In this document: positions 51,947 to 58,330 of the stretch, piece by piece
Position numbering within the stretch: position 1 is the stretch's first letter
How the letters are laid out: each line of letters starts with the position of its first letter
From: Deltaproteobacteria bacterium
Lineage (GTDB): Bacteria > Desulfobacterota > Desulfobacteria > Desulfobacterales > C00003060
Assembly (NCBI GenBank): GCA_016930875.1
Contig: JAFGFW010000002.1
Span: forward strand, 1 to 58,330
DNA length: 58,330 bases
Direction: 5' to 3'
Notes under the pieces: generated by a model
The model's input: the letters and a program-made list of their open reading frames with translations, nothing else
Database searches by the model: none
What the model was told of the DNA's origin: nothing
Translations under genes and position numbers: made by a program

Positions 51947-52153
51947 TCAGTCAGCGGCCGGATAGTTGATCTCCTTCAGCGTGGCCCTGATCTTTGCCGG
52001 GGTGGCTGGCGTATCCCACTCCACGGTTATCTTTCTTGTCGTGGGGTCACCTTCCACCTTTGAGATGCCTTCTATCTCACCCAGTTCTTTTTGAATGGTC
52101 ATAACACAATGACTGCAGCTTATGTTTGGTATTGAAAAAGTTTTTGTCTCCAT
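51947..52153 (-). CDS. CopZ-like heavy-metal-associated domain protein
   Basis: A 68-residue HMA-fold protein with the metal motif ISCSHCVMTI near the N-terminus and the usual beta-alpha-beta-beta-alpha-beta length. Such proteins chaperone Cu(I) to a copper ATPase. AAGGAG stands nine bases before the ATG. Its neighbour, the ATPase gene, is decayed, so the chaperone may be orphaned. Confidence 0.88.
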   Translation of the reverse strand: METKTFSIPNISCSHCVMTIQKELGEIEGISKVEGDPTTRKITVEWDTPATPAKIRATLKEINYPAAD

Positions 52154-52187
52154 GGTCGTAACTCCTTATGTAGTTTTTAAGAAAACC

Positions 52188-52286
52188 TTATTGGCTGGCT
52201 GTTCCGATATCCTTTGCCAAGAGACCGTCAGACATTCGCAAAATTTTCCAGGCATACTTGGCGTACTCTGGGCTGTGGGTCACCAT
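52188..52286 (-). pseudogene. 3-prime remnant of an ABC transporter ATPase
   Basis: 32 codons on the minus strand read MVTHSPEYAKYAWKILRMSD then GLLAKDIGTASQ and stop. That is the H-loop and C-terminal strand of a LolD/MacB-type ATPase (VTHDPEYAxxADRIxxLxDG). Walker A, Walker B and the signature motif are not found upstream. It lies between the CopZ-like and rseC genes. Confidence 0.65.
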
Positions 52287-52371
52287 ATCCGATTTTTTCA
52301 ATTCACGATTTCTATGGTTCAAAATGAACACAAACATATTGCTAAACGGAGAAAGTCAACCTTGCAGTTTC

Positions 52372-52857
52372 CTAAACACGACCTTTCACTTGAATCTCGG
52401 TTGGAAGTGGGTGACTACCCCTATATCGCCCCACAACGCGGGTGACAATAGGTATCAGTTGCTGATTTGCTTCCATGCGTATTGCAAGGAATCTGGCCAA
52501 AAGAAATGCCGCAATCAAGCCGGACAGCGTAAAAAACACGATTCCCAACTGTTTGTCGAACCCCAAAACTCCGGAAAGGCTGTTGGCCGAAAACGCCCCT
52601 ATTAGCAGGCCCAGAACCGGTAACATATAGAGTATGAAGAGGCCTTTCAGTTTGGTCTTGGTACTCAGGAAAAGCTCAACCTCATCTCCTGTCCGGGCAT
52701 GGGCGGCATTCCTGGCCTTTGCCAACATACGGTCTCCGCCTTCAATCATATGGCAATGGCCCTTGTGACCGCAATGTTCGCAGGCGTTCTTGCGCCGGGT
52801 TAAAACCCAGGCCCAGTCACCTTCAATGCTTTCGACAGTGCCTTTTTCTGCGGACAT
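52372..52857 (-). CDS. rseC: RseC/MucC family membrane protein
   Basis: A 161-residue protein. The N-terminal soluble part has the Cys cluster ACEHCGHKGHCHM after EGDWAWVLTRRK. Two transmembrane helices follow (about 70-90 and 103-123) with a basic tail. RseC-type proteins help tune sigma-E or support reduction of SoxR and electron-transfer complexes of the Rnf type. No rnf genes are visible. Confidence 0.85.
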   Translation of the reverse strand: MSAEKGTVESIEGDWAWVLTRRKNACEHCGHKGHCHMIEGGDRMLAKARNAAHARTGDEVELFLSTKTKLKGLFILYMLPVLGLLIGAFSANSLSGVLGFDKQLGIVFFTLSGLIAAFLLARFLAIRMEANQQLIPIVTRVVGRYRGSHPLPTEIQVKGRV

Positions 52858-52981
52858 GATCCCTCCTTCTTATGTCTGTTTGTTTTCCCTTAATCAGCTC
52901 AGTAACCGTATCTCGGATACAGACGGCTCACGTTACCCACACCCATGCCCAGCGTGTCGCGGTTGCAAGAAGAAAAAAGAC

Positions 52982-53395
52982 TTAAATACTTCTGCTCCTT
53001 TGCATTACCTCAGATAAAGTTATGGAGTTTAGCTTGTGATACATTGCTTTTGTCGTCTCTTCCCAGATGGGGCGGGTCAAACAATTCCCGGATCCGTTGC
53101 ATGTTTCAGGATTTTCAATACAATCAGTTAGATTGATTCCACCTTCGAGCAGGCTTACGATTTCTCCAATTGTGATTTCTTCAGGAGACCTTGCAAGCAT
53201 ATGACCCCCTTTGGGGCCGCGAACACTCTTCACGTAATCGGCTTTCTTGAGTGGTATAATGAGTTGTTCAAGATACTTAACAGAAATATCCTGACGCTTA
53301 CCAATGTCGCCTATCTGTATAGGCCCTTCATCATAATGCTGCGCCATGTCCAGCATCATTCTTGTTCCATAGCGACTTCTGGTTGATAGCTTCAT
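52982..53395 (-). CDS. Rrf2/IscR-family transcriptional regulator
   Basis: A 137-residue winged-helix repressor: MKLSTRSRYGTRMMLDMAQ, the recognition helix region ISVKYLEQLIIPLKKADYVKSVRGPKGGHMLAR, then DCIENPETCNGSGNC whose three Cys (C-x6-C-x5-C) fit [2Fe-2S] ligation as in IscR. The ATG at 53395 is preferred over a TTG four codons upstream. Divergent cysE-cysK-nifU-nifS suggests it senses Fe-S or cysteine status and controls that set. Confidence 0.92.
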   Translation of the reverse strand: MKLSTRSRYGTRMMLDMAQHYDEGPIQIGDIGKRQDISVKYLEQLIIPLKKADYVKSVRGPKGGHMLARSPEEITIGEIVSLLEGGINLTDCIENPETCNGSGNCLTRPIWEETTKAMYHKLNSITLSEVMQRSRSI

Positions 53396-53413
53396 ATTAC
53401 ATACCAATATGAT

Positions 53414-53435
53414 CTATACTATTTTGCTATACTAT
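53414..53435 (-). promoter_or_regulatory. candidate autoregulatory operator of the Rrf2 gene
   Basis: Two direct copies of ATAGTATAG (minus strand), thirteen bases apart start to start, sit 19-40 bases before the regulator ATG and overlap likely -10 sequence. The arrangement suggests repressor binding on one face of the helix. It is not an exact IscR type 1 site. Confidence 0.4.
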
Positions 53436-53943
53436 AGTAACAGTTCAACGCAGTGTCAAGGGATAGTCCGTTGATAGGTAATATGTCGTCCCAAGTGGAC
53501 GTGGACGGACGGATCCAAAAAACTCTGGGTGGCGATCCTACATACCAAAGACACCTCCAAATACGGTCTTTCTCCTCGTAAAATAAAGTCTTCACCCCAT
53601 TGCTGTCGCCCACCAATAGTGCTTAACTTCCTGTCGCGGGAGAACTCTGGGGCCGGTGGCGACATTAAGTCTCACCGCACCTATATTGAACATAGGATGA
53701 GACACCGACCCCGGTCCCGGATCTGCCGCATTTTACTGAAGATTTCGCCTTTCTCTCTTTGCCCCCCATGCTTCTTGACCTGTGGACTTGGTAAATCAGT
53801 TCAGTGTAATGAAAATCTGCTACGGACTTTTTTTTGAACATGGGCTCTTCTCATCTCTAAAATTAGATAAGGTATCTGAAGGGAGGATGAGAAAGGGAGA
53901 AGCTCCTAAGCTCCTGCTTTGATTTTGCACTAGAGGTGCTCTC
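53436..53943. other. 508-base leader/intergenic region with hairpins upstream of cysE
   Basis: Two stem-loops are visible: GTCGCCCACC (53605-53614) with GGTGGCGAC (53655-53663), and the compound TCTCA-N5-CCTAT-N7-ATAGG-N1-TGAGA (53670-53702). Further on, CTTCTCATC meets GATGAGAAAG before the cysE start. No ORF is convincing. It could be a structured leader or small RNA, but matches no RNA family I recognise. Confidence 0.35.
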
Positions 53944-54900
53944 GTGAAACCATCAGATGATATCAAAAGCACGATGCAAGTATGCAAAGCCGGGTTCGAA
54001 ACGCGCACCCACTTCCGTGAGCAACTTCCCGGACTTGTCGAAAATATTGTGGAGAGCTGTTATGACAAGGAATGTTTCGAGCACATCGATGCTGAATTGA
54101 TCCCTTCTCGGGAGCCAGTTATTGAAATACTTAGCCGCCTCCGAGAGATCTTTTTCCCTGGGTACTTCAACAAGGAAAAAACAGATCGGGCTAATCTGAG
54201 GTACCAAATAGGCCGGTCCGTTGATGTCCTGTTTGAAATCCTCTCACAACAGGTTACCCGCAGTTTGCGACATGAGTGCCTTCGCTACGATCAACCTTGT
54301 GTTGAATGCGTCAAAATGGGCTATGAAGCGACTGTCAGATTCCTGGAGTCGATCCCCAAAATGCGTAACGTGTTAGCCACGGATGTGCGTGCAGCCTACG
54401 AGGGAGATCCAGCAGCCAAGAGTTACGACGAGATTGTTTTCAGCTATCCAGGAATTTTTGCCATAACGGTCTACCGGGTGGCCCACCAATTGTTTGAGCA
54501 GCAGATCCCCCTCCTTCCGAGGATGATGACCGAATATGCCCACAGCATTACAGGCATCGATATTCATTCGGGAGCCCGGATCGGCGAAAGTTTTTTCATT
54601 GATCACGGAACCGGGGTCGTCATAGGGGAGACCACGGCGATTGGCAAAAATGTAAGGATCTATCAAGGTGTGACTCTGGGAGCCTTGTCGCTCCCAAGGG
54701 ATGCTGGAGAACGCCTGAGGGGAAAGCGGCGCCACCCCACTATCGAAGATGATGTAATCATTTACGCGGGAGCCACGATCTTGGGGGAAAAGGCCGTTAT
54801 TGGAGCACGCTCTGTTATAGGTGGAAACGTCTGGATTACCGAGCCGGTGCCACCAGATACGAAGGTAGTCATGGAGGCTCCGCGGTTAATCTACAAGTAG
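53944..54900 (+). CDS. cysE: serine O-acetyltransferase
   Basis: A 318-residue left-handed beta-helix acetyltransferase of the long (EpsC-like) type: an all-helical N-terminal half of about 170 residues, then hexapeptide repeats. Signature stretches are GIDIHSGARIGESFFIDHGTGVVIGETTAIG (catalytic His/Asp region), VRIYQGVTLGALS and RHPTIEDDVIIYAGATILG. It makes O-acetylserine for CysK. The start is GTG with GAGGT seven bases ahead. It is the first gene of the cysteine/Fe-S block. Confidence 0.94.
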   Translation: MKPSDDIKSTMQVCKAGFETRTHFREQLPGLVENIVESCYDKECFEHIDAELIPSREPVIEILSRLREIFFPGYFNKEKTDRANLRYQIGRSVDVLFEILSQQVTRSLRHECLRYDQPCVECVKMGYEATVRFLESIPKMRNVLATDVRAAYEGDPAAKSYDEIVFSYPGIFAITVYRVAHQLFEQQIPLLPRMMTEYAHSITGIDIHSGARIGESFFIDHGTGVVIGETTAIGKNVRIYQGVTLGALSLPRDAGERLRGKRRHPTIEDDVIIYAGATILGEKAVIGARSVIGGNVWITEPVPPDTKVVMEAPRLIYK

Positions 54901-55064
54901 TGTGAAGGCTATGCCGTGAACTTAGGGGCGCCGCCTTTTATCCCCAAGATTCCATTGTTCCATTATTCCATCATTCCAGATCAATAACACGGAAAACTGC
55001 CACTGAAAGATAAGTAATTACAAGTAGTTGTAGAAATTCCGAGACGTTTAATGAGGAAGCTGAC

Positions 55065-55991
55065 ATGGCGAGAATTTTTTTTGACATCGGAAAGAGCATT
55101 GGAAACACGCCTATGGTCAGGTTGAATAAAATGCCGAAAGGTCTTGAAGCCGACATCATTGCCAAATTGGAGTTTTTTAATCCTCTTGGAAGCGTTAAGG
55201 ACCGTATCGGTGTCGCCATGATCGAAGGGGCAGAACGCGAGGGACGGATTCGTCCAAATACGCTGATCGTAGAACCTACGAGCGGAAATACCGGAATTGC
55301 CTTGGCCTTTGTTTGCGCAGCCAAGGGGTATCGTCTCTGTCTGACCATGCCCGATACCATGAGTATTGAGCGAAGAAAACTCTTAAGACATCTGGGAGCA
55401 GAACTGGTCCTGACCCCAGGAGGGAAAGGAATGAAGGGAGCCATTGCAAAGGCAGAAGAAATCTTGGCAGCCACGAAAGAGGCGTACATGCCCAACCAGT
55501 TCAAAAATCCGGCAAATCCTGAAATACACCGGAAGACCACGGCAGAAGAGATCTGGATTGACACCGACGGGGCGGTAGACATCTTGGTTTCCGGGGTTGG
55601 GACTGGAGGAACCATTACCGGGGTATCCGAAGTCATCAAGGCCCGAAAACCCTCCTTCATGGCGATTGCGGTGGAACCAGCAGACTCTCCTGTCCTTTCC
55701 GGGGGGGGAGCCGGCCCCCACAAAATACAAGGGATCGGCGCAGGTTTTGTACCTGATGTCTTGAATGTCAATATCATCGACGAAGTGATCACGGTCACCA
55801 ATGAGGATGCATTTGAGACAGCAAGGCAACTGGCAAAAGAAGAAGGGATACTTTGCGGCATTTCCTCTGGGGCTGCGGTGTGGGCTGCCTTGCAGGTGGC
55901 AAAACGAGGCGAAAATAGGGGAAAACAAATCGTGGTGGCGCTTCCCAGCACCGGCGAGCGGTATATGAGCACTGATCTGTTCAAAGAGTGA
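55065..55991 (+). CDS. cysK: cysteine synthase A
   Basis: A 308-residue PLP enzyme making cysteine from O-acetylserine and sulfide. It has [10 protein letters not shown], the PLP lysine in [13 protein letters not shown], the TSGNTG loop, [11 protein letters not shown] (phosphate loop) and GISSGAA. It ends with STDLF near the C-terminus. Sulfide-producing bacteria commonly use this route, and it provides cysteine directly to the NifS desulfurase coded two genes on. Confidence 0.96.
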   Translation: MARIFFDIGKSIGNTPMVRLNKMPKGLEADIIAKLEFFNPLGSVKDRIGVAMIEGAEREGRIRPNTLIVEPTSGNTGIALAFVCAAKGYRLCLTMPDTMSIERRKLLRHLGAELVLTPGGKGMKGAIAKAEEILAATKEAYMPNQFKNPANPEIHRKTTAEEIWIDTDGAVDILVSGVGTGGTITGVSEVIKARKPSFMAIAVEPADSPVLSGGGAGPHKIQGIGAGFVPDVLNVNIIDEVITVTNEDAFETARQLAKEEGILCGISSGAAVWAALQVAKRGENRGKQIVVALPSTGERYMSTDLFKE

Positions 55992-56162
55992 AGAAATCCA
56001 TCTTTCTTTTGTCAAAAAAATGGTTAGTATATGGGAACGACAGATTGTAAAAGGCTCGACATAAAACAAGATTGTATCCCTACCCCAAGCTCTTACGATC
56101 TATTCATGAATTGATGGGACATAATGCCAGGGGCACATTCAAAGAGTTAGGAGGATGGTACA

Positions 56163-56993
56163 ATGTGGGATTACACAGACAAGGTCGTAGATCACTTCCT
56201 ACATCCCAGAAATGTGGGAGAGGTTGAAAACCCTGATGGCATAGGCGAAGAGGGGTCGCTTGCATGCGGAGACGCGTTGAAGCTTACGTTCAAACTGGAT
56301 GAGAACAAACGGATTAAGGACGCTAAGTTTCAGACCTTTGGCTGTGCAAGCGCCATTGCTTCTTCATCGGCACTCACCGAGATCGTCAAGGGGATGACAC
56401 TGGAAGAAGCCCAAAAGGTTACCAATGATGATATTGCCCGTTATCTTGGTGGACTTCCAAAAGAAAAGATGCACTGTTCTGTCATGGGCCGGGATGCCTT
56501 AGAAAAGGCGATTGCCTACTATCGTGGCGAAGCCGAAAAGGAGATTGAGGGGGAAATCGTCTGCGAGTGCTTTGGTGTGACCGATGTGGAAATAGAGCGG
56601 GCCGTCCGTGAAAGCAACCTGACCACAGTAGAAGACGTGACCGATTATACCAAAGCGGGCGGGGGGTGTGAAAGCTGTCATGACAAGATCCAAGAGATTA
56701 TTGATGAGGTTTATGGCAAGCCGCACGTTGTACGCCTGAAGCCGGCAGGATTGACCAACATTCAAAAGATCAAACTGATCGAGCAAACGTTGGAACGTGA
56801 GATCAAACCATCCCTTCAGAAGGACGGAGGAGATATCGAACTCATTGATGTTGACGGCAATACGGTCATTGTGAAGCTGCAAGGGACATGTGCCACCTGT
56901 GTTGCCTCACAGGTTACGCTGAAACACTATGTGGAAGCCAAGCTGCGTGAATTAGTAACCCCGGAGCTGGTGGTACAGGAGATACAATCATGA
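56163..56993 (+). CDS. nifU: three-domain Fe-S scaffold NifU
   Basis: A 276-residue protein with the full NifU plan. IscU-like domain: C35, C61, C105. Central [2Fe-2S] BFD-like domain: C134, C136, C169, C172. C-terminal Nfu domain: CATC, C243 and C246. It builds Fe-S clusters from sulfur released by NifS and transfers them. AGGAGG lies nine bases before the ATG, and the TGA overlaps the nifS ATG as ATGA. No nitrogenase genes are present; such NifUS pairs often serve as the housekeeping system in anaerobes. Confidence 0.95.
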   Translation: MWDYTDKVVDHFLHPRNVGEVENPDGIGEEGSLACGDALKLTFKLDENKRIKDAKFQTFGCASAIASSSALTEIVKGMTLEEAQKVTNDDIARYLGGLPKEKMHCSVMGRDALEKAIAYYRGEAEKEIEGEIVCECFGVTDVEIERAVRESNLTTVEDVTDYTKAGGGCESCHDKIQEIIDEVYGKPHVVRLKPAGLTNIQKIKLIEQTLEREIKPSLQKDGGDIELIDVDGNTVIVKLQGTCATCVASQVTLKHYVEAKLRELVTPELVVQEIQS

Positions 56994-58180
56994 AAGTGAT
57001 CTATACAGACAATAATGCCACGACACAGGTTGCGCCTGAGGTCTTGGATGAGATGCTTCCATACTTTCACGACCTGTACGGCAACCCCTCCAGTATGCAC
57101 AGCTTTGGCGGTCAGGTGGCGCGGAAATTAAAAGAGGCTCGCCAGAAGGTGGCCAGTCTGATCGGGGCAACGCCGGATGAAATACTCTTTACCGGCTGCG
57201 GCACGGAAAGCGACAGTACGGCCATTCAGGCAGCCATTGTGTCACATCCCGATAAAAGACATATCATCACCACCCGGGTTGAACACCCTGCTGTTAAGAA
57301 TCTGTGCGAATACTTGGAAAAGAACGGATACCGGGTCACATTCCTGCCAGTGGATCGGCAGGGGAGATTGAATCCAGAAGATTTATACAAAAGTCTCTCC
57401 AAAGACACCGCGATTGTCAGCATTATGTGGGCGAATAATGAGACCGGTGTGATTTTTCCTATAGAAGAAATCGCTCAGATTGTGACCCAAAGCGGGGTTG
57501 TATTCCATACAGATGCTGTGCAGGCCGTGGGAAAGATTCCGATCGACGTTCAGAAGATCGCCGTGGATATGCTCTCTCTTTCGGGTCACAAAATTCATGC
57601 GCCCAAAGGGATAGGTGCCCTTTATGTAAGAAAAGGAACAAAGTTCACGCCCTTTCTAATTGGGGGGCATCAGGAAAAAGGGCGCAGGGGCGGGACTGAA
57701 AATGTTGCCTCTATCATCGGACTCGGCAAGGCGTGCGAGCTCGCCGGAGAACATATAAAAGAGGAAAACAAGCCGGTAAGATATCTCAGGGACAAGCTTG
57801 AAAACGAGATCCTTAAGCGGGTCCCCAACGCCATGGTCAATGGAGACCGTGAGCATCGTCTTCCTAATACGACCAGCATAAGCTTCGAGTATGTGGAAGG
57901 CGAGGCTATCCTTCTTATGATGAATGAATTCGGCATCTGCGCCTCTTCAGGTTCAGCCTGCACGTCAGGCTCTTTAGAGCCATCGCATGTGCTTCGGGCT
58001 ATGGGTGTACCCTTTACCGCAGCCCACGGTTCGATCCGTTTTAGTCTGAGTATCTATAACACAGAAGAAGAGATCGATTTTATCATCGAAGAACTCCCCC
58101 CAATTATCGAACGGCTGAGAGAGCTGTCGCCGTATTGGGATCAGTCAAAGACGGCGGCCATTGATCCAGTTCAAGGATAA
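56990..58180 (+). CDS. nifS: cysteine desulfurase
   Basis: A 396-residue PLP enzyme of the NifS/IscS class. It has DNNATTQVAPEVLDEM at the start, FTGCGTESDSTAIQ, the PLP lysine in LSLSGHKIHAPKG, and the mobile-loop Cys in CASSGSACTSGSLEPSHVL. It moves cysteine sulfur to NifU. It is translationally coupled to nifU. The 150 bases after its stop show only an unsupported open frame. Confidence 0.96.
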   Translation: MKVIYTDNNATTQVAPEVLDEMLPYFHDLYGNPSSMHSFGGQVARKLKEARQKVASLIGATPDEILFTGCGTESDSTAIQAAIVSHPDKRHIITTRVEHPAVKNLCEYLEKNGYRVTFLPVDRQGRLNPEDLYKSLSKDTAIVSIMWANNETGVIFPIEEIAQIVTQSGVVFHTDAVQAVGKIPIDVQKIAVDMLSLSGHKIHAPKGIGALYVRKGTKFTPFLIGGHQEKGRRGGTENVASIIGLGKACELAGEHIKEENKPVRYLRDKLENEILKRVPNAMVNGDREHRLPNTTSISFEYVEGEAILLMMNEFGICASSGSACTSGSLEPSHVLRAMGVPFTAAHGSIRFSLSIYNTEEEIDFIIEELPPIIERLRELSPYWDQSKTAAIDPVQG

Positions 58181-58330
58181 ACGGTCTTACGCCCCATCTA
58201 TTAGAAAATTACAAGTAGCGGAGCCAGAGGCAAGGTGGACAAAGAGGGGTTTGAGGCTAAGAAAAGGCGTCCCTGGGGGAGCGTGTGGAGATCGTTCGGT
58301 CTGCCAGAGGTCGGGCTCAGGAAAGTAGTG

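Noticed and set aside
54971-55984. 337-codon frame antisense to cysK
   Set aside because: Covers cysK end to end in reverse; Ser/Pro-rich composition typical of an antisense shadow.
58235-58330. GTG frame open to the right edge
   Set aside because: Only 32 codons, weak ribosome-binding site and no recognisable family; could be the start of a next gene but cannot be supported.

Overview
The window reads as a chromosomal stretch of a Gram-negative, probably anaerobic bacterium of the Desulfobacterota (old Deltaproteobacteria) type. That placement is an inference. It rests on lipoprotein and LPS genes (lnt, a family-9 heptosyltransferase, kdsB), a menaquinone prenyltransferase, a three-domain NifU next to NifS, an Fe-S type PurF, an AmrS-type radical SAM enzyme, HDOD/HD-GYP/PilZ signalling proteins, and PAS kinases opening with the TKPTYEELE-type signature. 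No rRNA, tRNA or CRISPR array was seen.

Layout. 0.5-7.2 kb (minus): a receiver / GlgP / ATP-grasp operon, then lnt and prfB, the latter with an intact programmed +1 frameshift. 7.4-11.6 kb (plus): a heptosyltransferase, an ADP-ribosylglycohydrolase and a membrane VWA-FHA protein. 11.8-29.4 kb (plus): hisH, hisF, carA, guaA, carB, purF, then genes resembling kdnB-kdnA-kdsB for 8-amino-Kdo, a 1230-residue GlmS-like protein, and pyrG. This run holds six glutamine amidotransferase genes on one strand. 29.4-36.7 kb (minus): HD-GYP and cNMP-HDOD signalling proteins, a small secreted protein, menA, tldE and tldD. 37-44.4 kb: a thioesterase, a TIM-barrel isomerase, two radical SAM enzymes bracketed by related repeats, PilZ, a small membrane protein, a frameshifted YfcH-type epimerase and mutY.

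44.4-52.3 kb is an eroded accessory zone. It holds a REP-type transposase remnant, a MITE-like element, a histidine kinase with no ATPase domain, a truncated receiver gene, an MFS transporter, a complete PAS kinase, a frameshifted and truncated copper-ATPase remnant beside a CopZ-like gene, and the last codons of an ABC ATPase. 52.4-58.2 kb returns to conserved genes: rseC, an Rrf2/IscR-like regulator, and divergently cysE, cysK, nifU and nifS, a cysteine and Fe-S assembly set.

The most interesting parts are the amide-nitrogen island with its oversized GATase-SIS protein inside an apparent 8-amino-Kdo/CTP block, and a set of small dispersed elements placed just upstream of genes. These are a 20-bp sequence in three copies, a hairpin abutting the ribosome-binding site in two, and a 116-146 bp terminal-inverted-repeat element in two.
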